Shown here in pieces: positions 51,781-60,613 of a DNA stretch of 64,000 nt (its first letter is position 1; the number at the start of each line of letters is the position of its first letter). Source of the stretch: Terrisporobacter petrolearius (GTDB lineage Bacteria; Bacillota; Clostridia; Peptostreptococcales; Peptostreptococcaceae); NCBI RefSeq assembly GCF_032598785.1, contig NZ_CP102984.1; one strand, written 5' to 3'. The notes beneath the pieces were generated by a model. That model saw only the letters and a program-made list of their open reading frames with translations. It did not search any database and was not told where the DNA came from. A program made the position numbers and the translations under genes.

Positions 51781-52272
51781 ATGTATAGAGTCGGAATAAT
51801 AACAGCGAGTGATAAAGGATCTAAGGGAGAAAGAGTAGACGAAAGTGGTCCAAAAATAAAAGAAATAGTGTCTAGCTTTGGATACAAAGTAGTTTATTAT
51901 AAGGTTTTGCCTGATGATAAAGATATGATTTCAAGTGAGATGAAACAATTATGCGATGAAAATATTGTAGATTTAATTTTAACCACTGGAGGAACCGGTT
52001 TTTCTAAAAGAGACAACACTCCTGAAGCAACACTAGATATAGCAGAAAAAATTGTACCAGGTATACCAGAAGCTATAAGAAGTTATAGTATGCAATTTAC
52101 AAAAAAAGCTATGCTTACTAGAGGTGTATCAGTTATAAGAAAAGAAACTTTAATAATTAATATGCCAGGAAGTCCAAAAGCTGTAAAGGAAAGTATGGAG
52201 TGTATAATGCCAGCTTTAAATCATGGGATTGATATATTAAAAGGATCAGCTAGTGAATGTGGAACAAAATAA
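51781..52272 (+). CDS. moaB: Molybdopterin adenylyltransferase (MogA/MoaB family)
   Basis: Adenylates molybdopterin before metal insertion by MoeA. The 163-residue protein has GIITASDKGSKGERVDESGP, the LTTGGTGFSKRDNTPEAT motif and LIINMPGSPKAVKE, typical of MogA/MoaB. It is the last gene of the moeA-mobB-moaA-MOSC-moaB run. Confidence 0.93.
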   Translation: MYRVGIITASDKGSKGERVDESGPKIKEIVSSFGYKVVYYKVLPDDKDMISSEMKQLCDENIVDLILTTGGTGFSKRDNTPEATLDIAEKIVPGIPEAIRSYSMQFTKKAMLTRGVSVIRKETLIINMPGSPKAVKESMECIMPALNHGIDILKGSASECGTK

Positions 52273-52338
52273 ATTTTGAATATGTTAGCATTGTGATAAT
52301 AATGCATGGGAAAATATTTGATAAAGATTCAAAATTTA

Positions 52339-52367
52339 TTGACAATTTGAAATATATATACTACATT
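52339..52367 (+). promoter_or_regulatory. Promoter of the aor leader
   Basis: TTGACA, 17 bases, TACATT; the expected start falls about 15 bases before the riboswitch-like element. Confidence 0.62.
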
Positions 52368-52387
52368 TAAAGTATAAAGTGAATATA

Positions 52388-52485
52388 AAGTTCTCCGATT
52401 TTACCAAACCTAAGGATTAACTATGGTTAGTAAAACAGTAGGGTATAATTAGAAATTTTTATGCCTCCCAATGGAAAGGAGATAG
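52388..52485 (+). ncRNA. Moco/Tuco-like riboswitch upstream of aor
   Basis: Closed by TCTCC (52391) and GGAGA (52478), it contains CCTAAGGATTAAC, CTATGG, CAGTAGG and a hairpin starting GGGTATAATT and ending TTTTATGCC, then TCCCAATGG. These match the moeA leader (48302-48409) in order. The hairpin loop here is not a GNRA tetraloop. A strong terminator follows before aor. Context of tungsten enzyme and cofactor genes supports the family call. Confidence 0.66.
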
Positions 52486-52536
52486 TAGAATTATAATACT
52501 GTCTATTTTCCAAATAGAACTTATTTGTATGGAAAT

Positions 52537-52587
52537 AACCATCATTTAAGAAGTATTATAATACTTTTTGGATGATGGTTTTTTATT
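52537..52587 (+). terminator. Expression-platform terminator before aor
   Basis: AACCATCAT pairs with ATGATGGTT, with inner pairing and a T6 tail, about 80 bases upstream of aor. Confidence 0.88.
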
Positions 52588-52665
52588 TTATGTTTTTAGT
52601 AAGTAACATATTGAAATCACAGCTGGTTTAAAAAATTATTAATTAAGTTTAAGGGGGATAACACT

Positions 52666-54501
52666 ATGAATGGATATGTTGGAAAAGTACTAAGAATTAA
52701 TTTTTCTAATCAAGAAGTAAAGACGGAGGAGTTAAACTTAGAACTAGCTCAAAAGTATATCGGAGCTAGAGGATTAGGAGTAAAAACTTTTATTGATGAG
52801 GTAGACCCTAGAGTAGATCCACTAAGTGAAGAAAATAAATTAATTATAGCTACAGGACCTTTAACTGGTTCACCAATGCCAACTTCGGGAAGATACATGG
52901 TTGTAACAAAAGCACCTTTAACAGGCACAATAGCTATATCAAATTCAGGTGGTAAGTGGGGAGTTAAGTTTAAATCAACTGGGTACGATATGATAATAAT
53001 GGAAGGTAAATCAGAAAAACCAGTTTACTTATATATAGATGATGAAACAGTAGAAATTAAAGATGCTTCAAAATACTGGGGAATGGTATCCTCAGAAGTA
53101 ACAAATGCATTAACTGAAGTTCATCCTGGGACAAATGTAATGTGTATAGGGCCAGCAGGAGAAAAATTATCACCTATGGCAGCTATAATGAATGATGTTG
53201 ATAGAGCAGCAGGCAGAGGTGGAGTTGGAGCTGTTATGGGTTCTAAAAATGTAAAAGCAGTTGTTGTCAAAGGTAGTAAAAAAGTAGATGTGGCTGATGC
53301 AGAATTAGTCAAGAAAGTTAATTCCGATAAAGTAAACATATTAAAAAATGACCCAGTTGCTGGCGGAGGTTTACCTACTTATGGTACAGCTATTCTAGTT
53401 AATATAATTAACGAAAGTGGTATACATCCAGTTAGAAACTTCCAAGAATCATATGCTGAAAAAGCTGATTTAATAAGTGGTGAGGCTATGACACAAAACT
53501 GCTTAGTTAAGAAAAATCCTTGTCATAGATGTCCGATAGCTTGTGGTAGATGGGTAAGATTAAAAGACGGAAGAGAGGTAGGAGGACCAGAGTATGAAAC
53601 TCTATGGTCATTTGGTTCAGATTGTGATATTTATGATTTAGATGCTATAAATGAAGCAAATGAGCTTTGTAACGAATATGGATTAGATACAATATCAGCA
53701 GGTGCTACAATAGCTGCTGCAATGGAACTGTATCAAAGAGGATATATAAAAGATGAAGAATTAGTAGCTGACGGGCTATCTCTAAAATGGGGAGACGTAG
53801 ATGCTATGGTGGGCTGGACTAAGAAAATGGGTCTTAGAGAAGGATTTGGAGATAAGTTAGCAGAAGGCTCATATAGATTATGTGAAAGCTATAATGCTAC
53901 TCAATATGCAATGACAGTTAAGAAGCAAGAATTACCAGCTTATGACCCAAGAGGAGTTAAAGGTCATGGTATAACTTATGCAGTAAACAATAGAGGTGGA
54001 TGTCATATTAAAGGATATATGATAAATCCAGAAATATTAGGTGTACCAGAAAAATTAGATAGATTAGAATTAGAAGGAAAACCAGCTTATGCTAAAGTTT
54101 TCCATGATTTAACTGCAGTAATAGATTCTATGGGACTATGTATATTTACAACATTCGGACTGGGATTAAATGATTATACAGAAATGTATAATGCTGTTTG
54201 TGGTGATATATATACTCCAGAAACTTTATTAGAAGCAGGAGATAGAATATGGACATTAGAAAAAATATTTAACATAAAAGCAGGAATAGATAAATCTCAA
54301 GACACATTACCAGAGAGATTATTAAAAGATCCTGTGGTAGCTGGTCCAACAAAAGGTGAAATACATGAATTAGATATATTATTACCTGAGTACTATAGTG
54401 TGAGAGGTTGGGATGAAGATGGAGTTCCTACTGAAGATACACTTAAGAAGTTAGGACTAGACGAATATATTGGTAATATTGAAGCTGGAGCAACTTGCTA
54501 G
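52666..54501 (+). CDS. aor: Tungsten-containing aldehyde:ferredoxin oxidoreductase
   Basis: AOR interconverts carboxylic acids and aldehydes using ferredoxin and a tungsten bis-pyranopterin cofactor. The 611-residue protein is full length. Iron-sulfur ligands are Cys286, Cys289, Cys293 and Cys492, matching the spacing of the Pyrococcus enzyme (288, 291, 295, 494). Pterin-binding motifs NEYGLD (336-341) and DSMGLC (487-492), the GRGGVGAVMGSKN loop and GPEYETLW are present. It follows a riboswitch-like leader and is followed by a hairpin, then moaD and moeB. The tungstate transporter downstream supports tungsten as metal. Confidence 0.96.
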   Translation: MNGYVGKVLRINFSNQEVKTEELNLELAQKYIGARGLGVKTFIDEVDPRVDPLSEENKLIIATGPLTGSPMPTSGRYMVVTKAPLTGTIAISNSGGKWGVKFKSTGYDMIIMEGKSEKPVYLYIDDETVEIKDASKYWGMVSSEVTNALTEVHPGTNVMCIGPAGEKLSPMAAIMNDVDRAAGRGGVGAVMGSKNVKAVVVKGSKKVDVADAELVKKVNSDKVNILKNDPVAGGGLPTYGTAILVNIINESGIHPVRNFQESYAEKADLISGEAMTQNCLVKKNPCHRCPIACGRWVRLKDGREVGGPEYETLWSFGSDCDIYDLDAINEANELCNEYGLDTISAGATIAAAMELYQRGYIKDEELVADGLSLKWGDVDAMVGWTKKMGLREGFGDKLAEGSYRLCESYNATQYAMTVKKQELPAYDPRGVKGHGITYAVNNRGGCHIKGYMINPEILGVPEKLDRLELEGKPAYAKVFHDLTAVIDSMGLCIFTTFGLGLNDYTEMYNAVCGDIYTPETLLEAGDRIWTLEKIFNIKAGIDKSQDTLPERLLKDPVVAGPTKGEIHELDILLPEYYSVRGWDEDGVPTEDTLKKLGLDEYIGNIEAGATC

Positions 54502-54544
54502 TTTTTTAATATTATAAATTGACAGACTTGGACTATAATTTAAG

Positions 54545-54577
54545 GTAATAACCCCTAATTGTGTTAGGGGTTATTAC
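54545..54577 (+). other. Perfect intercistronic hairpin between aor and moaD
   Basis: A perfect 14-bp stem (54545-54558 with 54564-54577) and 5-base loop. No T-run follows, so it may be a 3 prime stabiliser or partial terminator for the abundant aor message, as for the hairpin after atpE. Confidence 0.7.
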
Positions 54578-54596
54578 TGTTTAAGGAGATGAATAG

Positions 54597-54821
54597 ATGG
54601 AGGTCGAAGTAAGGTTATTTGCAACTTTTAGAGAAGGAAGAGAAAAAAAGCAAAAGATTACGATTATCGAAAATACAAGTATTTTAGATATTATTAATCT
54701 ACTGAATATAGATGAAAAAGAAGTAGCCATTATGCTTTTAAACGGTAGAGATGGAGCAAGTGATAGGTTACTAAATGATGGAGATATTATTTCATTATTT
54801 CCACCTGTTGGAGGAGGTTAA
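54597..54821 (+). CDS. moaD: Molybdopterin synthase sulfur carrier MoaD
   Basis: A 74-residue ubiquitin-like protein ending in PVGGG; its C-terminal glycine is adenylated and thiocarboxylated to donate sulfur to the pterin. The FATFREGR-like N-terminus and DGDIISLFPPVGGG end are typical. In hyperthermophiles a MoaD-like protein accompanies AOR genes. The E1 partner is encoded six bases downstream. MoaE, the catalytic partner, is not in the window. Confidence 0.9.
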   Translation: MEVEVRLFATFREGREKKQKITIIENTSILDIINLLNIDEKEVAIMLLNGRDGASDRLLNDGDIISLFPPVGGG

Positions 54822-54826
54822 AATAA

Positions 54827-55510
54827 ATGGAAAAAAGATACTCAAGAAATATTTCTACGTTGACGGTTGAAGAAAATGAAAAGTTAAAATATTTTAAAGT
54901 TTGTATTGTTGGTTGTGGTGGTCTTGGTGGGTATATAATTGAAATGTTAGCGAGAATAGGTATTGGAAATTTGACAGTTGTAGATATGGATGTTTTCGAT
55001 GAAAGCAACTTAAATAGGCAGATTATATCCAATGAAAAAAATTTAGGGCATAGTAAAGTGTTAGAAGCTAAAACAAGGATTAATAGTATAAATCATAATG
55101 TTAAAGTAAAGGTAATTGAAGATGGTTTTAATGAAAATAATGGAATTAATATAATTTCGGATCATCATGTAGTAGTTGATGCATTAGACAGTATAGAAAG
55201 TAGGTTACTATTGCAAGAATATTGTAAAAAACTAAAAATTCCTTTAGTTCATGGAGCTATCGCAGGATGGTTTGGGCAAATATGTACGATTATGCCTGGA
55301 GATGATACATTAAACAGGATATATAGAAATAATTCCATAGGTATAGAAAAAAAATTAGGGAATCCTTCTTTTACTCCTGCAAATATAGCATCTATCCAAG
55401 TTAGTGAGGTTATTAAAATTTTATTATCCAAAGGTGATATTTTACAAAATCAAATGCTTGTTGTAGATCTTTTATATAATGAGTTTAATATTATTAATTT
55501 AGAAAAGTAA
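54827..55510 (+). CDS. moeB: MoeB/ThiF-family E1-like adenylyltransferase
   Basis: A 227-residue E1-like enzyme with the ATP-binding GCGGLGGYI and DESNLNRQ motifs and the VVDALDSIESR region. By position it should adenylate the C-terminus of MoaD. The usual paired zinc cysteines near the C-terminus are not evident and the protein is shorter than E. coli MoeB, as in the HesA/MoeB/ThiF subgroup. Confidence 0.87.
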   Translation: MEKRYSRNISTLTVEENEKLKYFKVCIVGCGGLGGYIIEMLARIGIGNLTVVDMDVFDESNLNRQIISNEKNLGHSKVLEAKTRINSINHNVKVKVIEDGFNENNGINIISDHHVVVDALDSIESRLLLQEYCKKLKIPLVHGAIAGWFGQICTIMPGDDTLNRIYRNNSIGIEKKLGNPSFTPANIASIQVSEVIKILLSKGDILQNQMLVVDLLYNEFNIINLEK

Positions 55511-55615
55511 TTAATATTTGTACTATATAAAAACTAAGGTTATTTTACAATATAGAAAATATTAACGAATTTAGCAACTTTCAGTCTAATAAAGAAAGGA
55601 GTATAAATTTAAATT

Positions 55616-55957
55616 ATGTTAGATGTTGAAACATATAGTAATCCATATATTACCAAATCTATTGGGTACATAAATAATAACATAAATAAGAAATTGACAA
55701 TAGATGAAATCTGTCAGTATATACACTTATCTAAATTTTATTTTTTACGAATATTTAAAAAAGAAGTGGGTGTAACTCCTTATAGGTACATATTAGATTG
55801 TAAAGTTGAAGGGGTAAAAAATGACCTGTATATTGGAATAGATATTAATACTTTAGTAGATAAATATGGATTTTATGATTTAAGTCACTTAAATAAAAAT
55901 TTTATAAAAATCTATGGAATAACTCCTTTGGAATATATGAAGTCATGTAGGAGTTAA
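55616..55957 (+). CDS. Small AraC-type DNA-binding protein
   Basis: A 113-residue protein consisting only of the AraC DNA-binding domain: helix-turn-helix one (LTIDEICQYIHLSKFYFLRIFKKEVGVTPYRY) and a more divergent second one, ending GITPLEYMKSCRS. No sensing domain is attached. It lies between moeB and the tungstate transporter genes and probably regulates part of the island. (The first motif spans about residues 29-62.). Confidence 0.82.
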   Translation: MLDVETYSNPYITKSIGYINNNINKKLTIDEICQYIHLSKFYFLRIFKKEVGVTPYRYILDCKVEGVKNDLYIGIDINTLVDKYGFYDLSHLNKNFIKIYGITPLEYMKSCRS

Positions 55958-55979
55958 TGGTAAAAAATGTATGCAATTG

Positions 55980-56008
55980 TTGGGAGAGCGAAAATATAGT
56001 GTTATAAT
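55980..56008 (+). promoter_or_regulatory. Possible promoter of tupBCA
   Basis: TTGGGA, 17 bases, TATAAT about 40 bases upstream of tupB. Confidence 0.42.
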
Positions 56009-56046
56009 TATATTAGTACTATTTATAATCAGGAGAGGGTATCCCA

Positions 56047-56688
56047 ATGGAAATGATGGAAGTAATTGAAATTGTAATTAGATCCTTATATGTTACAGTA
56101 ACAGCAACATGTATAGCTATTATTATAGGTGTATTTCTAAGTATATTGATATATTTGAATAATTTTGCTTTTAAGAAGGCAGTTATAACAGTAGTAAATT
56201 CATTAATGAGTACTCCGCCAGTTATTATGGGATTAATTGTATTTTTGCTGTTATCACGAAGAGGTCCTTTAGGAGAATTCCAATTACTATTTACATCAAA
56301 AGCTATGATAATAGCTCAAGTTTTTTTATTAATTCCAATTTGTATGAGTTTAACTCTAGACTTCTTAAAAAAATTTGGGGAGGATATATTAGATACATGT
56401 AAGATACTTCAGGCGAGTAAAAAAGACACGATTATTATATTTATCAGAGAAATAAAGTATAATATCATAACTGTGATTATAGCTACTTTTAGTAGAGGGA
56501 TATCAGAAGTGGGAGCAGTAATGTTAGTAGGAGGAAATGTAAGAGGCAAAACTAGAGTGATGACAACATATATAGCGCAGTCTACATCAATGGGTAATTT
56601 TGATGAATCTTTAATGATTGCAGCAATACTAATATCTATTTCATTTTTGTCTACTTATTTTATTAGAAGATTACAAAGAGATGAATAG
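56047..56688 (+). CDS. tupB: Tungstate ABC transporter, permease
   Basis: A 213-residue permease with five to six membrane helices and the conserved loop for the ATPase near EVGAVMLVGGNVRGKTRVMTT. This tail and the short length match TupB rather than ModB. Imports tungstate together with TupA and TupC. It starts the tupB-tupC-tupA operon. Confidence 0.92.
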   Translation: MEMMEVIEIVIRSLYVTVTATCIAIIIGVFLSILIYLNNFAFKKAVITVVNSLMSTPPVIMGLIVFLLLSRRGPLGEFQLLFTSKAMIIAQVFLLIPICMSLTLDFLKKFGEDILDTCKILQASKKDTIIIFIREIKYNIITVIIATFSRGISEVGAVMLVGGNVRGKTRVMTTYIAQSTSMGNFDESLMIAAILISISFLSTYFIRRLQRDE

Positions 56689-56702
56689 CTTGGAGTGGGT
56701 TT

Positions 56703-57368
56703 ATGATTAAAATAAAAAATATAGAGAAAAAAATAAAATATCAAAAACCATTAAGAATAAATAATTTAGAAATTAAAAAAGGATATATTTATACTATAAT
56801 AGGTCATAATGGAAGTGGTAAAAGTACTTTATTAAAAATACTATACAATCTTACGAATTATGATAATGGAGAAATAGATATAGAGTCAAAGGGCTTCTCC
56901 TCGGAAGTATGTCAAAGCTACATATCATATAATCCTCAAAAAGTTTGTTTTTTAAGAGGAACCTTACAAGAAAATTTTGATTATATTTATAAATATAGCC
57001 AAAATAAAAATTTACTAGATAAGAACCAACTAAATAAATTAATAAGTGAGTTTAAATTGGAGAATAAACTAAAAACAGATATTAAAAAACTCTCCGGGGG
57101 TGAACAAGCAAAAGCACAATTTATAAGGACTTTATTATTAAATAAAGACTATATTTTATTAGATGAACCTATGGCAAGTTTAGATTTTGAAACAAGGGAA
57201 CTTGTAGAAAAGAAAATTAAATTATTGAAACAAGAAAATCGAGCTGTTGTATTAGTTACACATGACTTTATACAAGCAAGAAAAATTGGAGAGAAAATTA
57301 TATTTATGGAAAATTTAGATTTGGTGGGAATATATAACTCTGTAGAATTTTTTAAGAGAATCTTGTAA
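56703..57368 (+). CDS. tupC: Tungstate ABC transporter, ATP-binding protein
   Basis: A 221-residue ABC ATPase with Walker A GHNGSGKST (34-42), signature LSGGEQAKAQ, Walker B YILLDEPMASLD and H-loop LVTHD. No regulatory domain is attached, unlike ModC. It couples ATP hydrolysis to tungstate uptake. Confidence 0.92.
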   Translation: MIKIKNIEKKIKYQKPLRINNLEIKKGYIYTIIGHNGSGKSTLLKILYNLTNYDNGEIDIESKGFSSEVCQSYISYNPQKVCFLRGTLQENFDYIYKYSQNKNLLDKNQLNKLISEFKLENKLKTDIKKLSGGEQAKAQFIRTLLLNKDYILLDEPMASLDFETRELVEKKIKLLKQENRAVVLVTHDFIQARKIGEKIIFMENLDLVGIYNSVEFFKRIL

Positions 57369-57440
57369 TTAAATTGTTCGGATAGATAAATTTTTATGAT
57401 TTTTCTATAGATAAAATTTTTTGTTTAAGGGGGATTTTTA

Positions 57441-58286
57441 ATGAAGAGAGGAATAGTAAGTATTATAGCAGCCACGATGATTTCTATGTTTATGGTAGGA
57501 TGTTCTTCTACAAGTACTGATGATACAAACAAAGAAGAAGTATCTACAGTAAAAGAAATAACATTAGTAACAACAACAAGTTTAGATGATACAGGATTTT
57601 TAGCGGAAACATTAAAAGGATTTGAAAAAGAAAATGGGGTAAAAGTAAATGTTGTTGCAAAAGGTACAGGGGAAGCTTTAGAGCTTGGAAAGTCAAAGGA
57701 TGCAGATATACTATTTGTTCATGCTAAGCAAAAAGAAGAGGAATTTATAAAAGCAGGATATGGAATAGACAGAACTGAAATAATGTATAACTATTTTATA
57801 ATAGTAGGTCCAAAGGATGATTCAAATAACAAAAAAATATCTAAATTAAGTGCATCAGAAGCATTTAAATACATAAGTGATAATAATTTAGCATTTGTGT
57901 CAAGAGGGGATGAATCAGGAACTCATACTAAAGAAAAAAGTTTATGGAAAGAAAGTGGAACAAAAAATAACTTTAAAAACTACAATGAAGTAGGTAAAGG
58001 AATGGCAGCCACTTTACAAATGGCAAGTGAAATGAAAGCATATTGCTTAACTGATATAGGTACTTTCTTAGCAACTAGAGAAAATTTAGATTTAGAAGTA
58101 GTGAAAGATGCAGATAATAGCTTGAAAAATATTTATAGCATAGTAACAATAAGCGATTTAGATAAAGAAAAAGAGGAGATAACAAATAAATTAGTTGAGT
58201 ACTATAAGTCAGAAGATGTACAAAATCAAATAAAAGAGTATGGTGTGAAAAAATATGGTGAACCTTTATTCTTTGTATTTGAATAA
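57441..58286 (+). CDS. tupA: Tungstate-binding lipoprotein
   Basis: The 281-residue extracellular substrate-binding protein, a lipoprotein with Cys21 in the MVGC lipobox. The mature part starts with VTTTSLDDTG; the TTTS segment forms the oxyanion site of TupA. Further typical segments are VAKGTGEALELG and FVSRGDESGTHTKE. Tungstate rather than molybdate is favoured by this motif. AAGGGGGA precedes the start. Confidence 0.93.
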   Translation: MKRGIVSIIAATMISMFMVGCSSTSTDDTNKEEVSTVKEITLVTTTSLDDTGFLAETLKGFEKENGVKVNVVAKGTGEALELGKSKDADILFVHAKQKEEEFIKAGYGIDRTEIMYNYFIIVGPKDDSNNKKISKLSASEAFKYISDNNLAFVSRGDESGTHTKEKSLWKESGTKNNFKNYNEVGKGMAATLQMASEMKAYCLTDIGTFLATRENLDLEVVKDADNSLKNIYSIVTISDLDKEKEEITNKLVEYYKSEDVQNQIKEYGVKKYGEPLFFVFE

Positions 58287-58295
58287 TATATAAAT

Positions 58296-58344
58296 AAGAG
58301 CCCTGTCTTTAAATTTCTACATTTAAAGACAGGGTTTTTTTAAT
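58296..58344 (+). terminator. Intrinsic terminator of tupBCA
   Basis: A long stem from CCCTGTCTTTAAAT and its complement with T7. Confidence 0.93.
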
Positions 58345-58392
58345 AAAAGTAGAATATTATATTTATAATAAATATTTGTAGAGGTGGATTAT

Positions 58393-59355
58393 TTGAGAAG
58401 ACAGTTAATAGTAGATTTAGAAAGTAAAGAAACGAATGTAAAGTATATAAACAATCATGGAGAAACAAGTGAAAAGGATGATTTAAGTTTTTCTACATCT
58501 TTATTAAGTGGATATAATATTATAGGTGTGAATAGAATTGAAGTTTTTTCAAATGACATAAAATCAAAAGCCGGTGGATTTTTTTCTCATTATTTAAAAT
58601 GTAATAATTATGATCTTGTGAAGATTAAAGGTAAATCATACTCACCTGTATTTATTTATATTAACAAGGATTTTGTTGAAATTTATGATGCTAAAGATAT
58701 TTTTTTTATGAACTATAAGGATAGTAAAGAAACTATAAAAAAAATGCTAGGAGAAGATGATATAGAGGTATGTAGCATATCTACAGCGGGAGCTTGTAAA
58801 CTAGACTTTTCAAAAATAATGTTTGGCGAAAAAAAATCTTGTGGTAAAGATGGCCTAGGCAAAATTATGGGAGATAAAAATCTTAAAGCTATTGTAGTAA
58901 AAAAAGGGGAAGTTTTAAAATTTAAGGACGAAATTATTTTAAATAATATTAATAGGAAAATAAATGATAGATTAAATAAAGATGATTTAACTTCATATTT
59001 TTCAGATGAAAATAGTTGTTATGGATGCAATATAAATTGTGAAAGTACATCAATAAAAAAACTCATTAAAAAAGGAATAGACAAGAAAAAAGCTGAAGAA
59101 ATTGATGATTTATGTAATGAGTATGGTATGGATAGTATTACATTTGCCAATTTTTTTGAAGAAGAAGATATTTATAACTTAGCCCATAAGATGATAAAAA
59201 ATCCAAGTCAATATAAAGTACAGCCTAATTTAAAAAATAAAAGTAAAAATGAAGAAAATATATTTGATCAATTAGGATTTTGTAGATTTTTAATAAATAA
59301 AGATATATTAACAAGGGATGAATTACAAGAATTGATTGAGTTAGCTGAAAGTTAA
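58393..59355 (+). CDS. Half-size AOR-like protein, function unknown
   Basis: A 320-residue relative of aldehyde:ferredoxin oxidoreductase (about 600 residues). The TTG start at 58393 is chosen, five bases after GAGGTGG; GTG 58384 overlaps that site. It keeps the AOR loop GKDGLGKIMGDKNLKAIVVK, the cluster motif CYGCNINC (Cys209, 212, 216), NEYGMD and a C-terminal DQLGFC with the fourth cysteine (Cys297). The N-terminal cofactor domain is degenerate, and about 100-130 residues between the two pterin motifs, including the substrate-site histidine region, are missing. It cannot be a normal AOR. Neighbours (tupA, two moeA) suggest a role in tungsten-cofactor handling, AOR maturation, electron transfer or sensing. 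A decaying paralogue is possible, but the motifs are well kept. Confidence 0.82.
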   Translation: MRRQLIVDLESKETNVKYINNHGETSEKDDLSFSTSLLSGYNIIGVNRIEVFSNDIKSKAGGFFSHYLKCNNYDLVKIKGKSYSPVFIYINKDFVEIYDAKDIFFMNYKDSKETIKKMLGEDDIEVCSISTAGACKLDFSKIMFGEKKSCGKDGLGKIMGDKNLKAIVVKKGEVLKFKDEIILNNINRKINDRLNKDDLTSYFSDENSCYGCNINCESTSIKKLIKKGIDKKKAEEIDDLCNEYGMDSITFANFFEEEDIYNLAHKMIKNPSQYKVQPNLKNKSKNEENIFDQLGFCRFLINKDILTRDELQELIELAES

Positions 59356-59373
59356 AATTTAAGGGGGATGAAT

Positions 59374-60597
59374 ATGAAGCTATTTGATGTAGTAAGCACC
59401 AAAGAGGCACTTAATGTAATGAAAGATAACTTTTCGTTTAAATTAAGAGAGGAAGAAGTTAGTATTTTAAATAGTGTAAATAGATATATTAGCCAAGATA
59501 TAAAATCAGAGATTAATGTTCCACATTTTAGAAAATCTTTAGTAGATGGATATGCAGTACTAGCAAAAGATGTTTTTTTAGCAAGTGAATCGAATCCAGT
59601 ACCATTGAATTTAATAGGTGAAAGTTATATGGGAGAAATATGTGATAAAGTATTAGACCTAGAAGAAGCAGTCTATGTTCCTACTGGAGGAATGGTACCA
59701 GCTAATGCTGAAGGCGTAGTTATGATAGAGTATGCTGAAAAACTAGGAGAAGATACTGTTTTAATTGAAAAAGGTGTATCACTAAATGATAAAATTGTGG
59801 AAATAGGTGAAGACATAAAAGAAAAAGAAATAATTTATGAAAGAGGACATCTTATTAATGAAAGAGATATAGGCGTATTAGCAGGAGCAAATATAAGTCG
59901 TATACCAGTATATAGAAAAGTAGTTGTAGGCATAATTTCTACAGGCGATGAAATATTATATCCAAATGAAGAAATAAGAGATGCAAAGATAAAAGATATT
60001 AATTCTTATATGCTTTATGGACAGCTAAGTAAAATTTCATGTGAACCAATAATATATCCTCCAGCTAAAGATAACTTAGAAGAAATAATAAAACTAATGG
60101 ATAAGGCCATTAATGAATGTGATATGGTCTTAATATCAGGAGGTAGCTCTGTAGGGAAAAAAGATGAAACCATAAGAGCAATACAATCATTCTCAAATAG
60201 CAAAGTATTAATAGAAGGTATAGCTATAAAGCCAGGAAAACCCACAATAGTAGCAAGTGTTAATGATAAATTAGTATTAGGTCTTCCAGGTCATCCACTT
60301 TCGTGTGGATTTGTAGTAGAAGCCATAGTTAAACCTTTCATATTATCTTTATTTAATGTGAAAAAAGATAATAAATTTATTTTATGTGAGTTTGCTTATA
60401 ATTATCATAAATCAAAAGGAAGAGAAGAATATATAGCTGTAGATATAAAAGAAGAAAATGGAAAATTAATATGCATACCAATATTTGCAAAATCAAGTGT
60501 GATTAAACATTTTGCATATTGTGATGGATATTTAAAGATAGATAGAGAATTAGAAGGTATACATAAGGGTGAAATTGTAAAAGTGAATTTATTTTAA
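59374..60597 (+). CDS. MoeA-family metal transferase (copy 2)
   Basis: A 407-residue MoeA paralogue. Motifs: VPHFRKSLVDGYAV (serine in place of the usual Ser/Ala neighbour), VPTGGMVPANAEGVVMIEY, the MoCF domain GIISTGDEILYP and LISGGSSVGKKDETI, IKPGKPT and LPGHPLS. This subgroup (HFRxSxVDGYA) is the one commonly found in Firmicutes and archaea next to the MoeA-PBP fusion. It starts at ATG 59374, six bases after GGGGG. It probably inserts tungsten or molybdenum into a different set of targets than copy 1. Confidence 0.92.
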   Translation: MKLFDVVSTKEALNVMKDNFSFKLREEEVSILNSVNRYISQDIKSEINVPHFRKSLVDGYAVLAKDVFLASESNPVPLNLIGESYMGEICDKVLDLEEAVYVPTGGMVPANAEGVVMIEYAEKLGEDTVLIEKGVSLNDKIVEIGEDIKEKEIIYERGHLINERDIGVLAGANISRIPVYRKVVVGIISTGDEILYPNEEIRDAKIKDINSYMLYGQLSKISCEPIIYPPAKDNLEEIIKLMDKAINECDMVLISGGSSVGKKDETIRAIQSFSNSKVLIEGIAIKPGKPTIVASVNDKLVLGLPGHPLSCGFVVEAIVKPFILSLFNVKKDNKFILCEFAYNYHKSKGREEYIAVDIKEENGKLICIPIFAKSSVIKHFAYCDGYLKIDRELEGIHKGEIVKVNLF

Positions 60598-60613
60598 TTA
60601 AGGGGAGAATATC

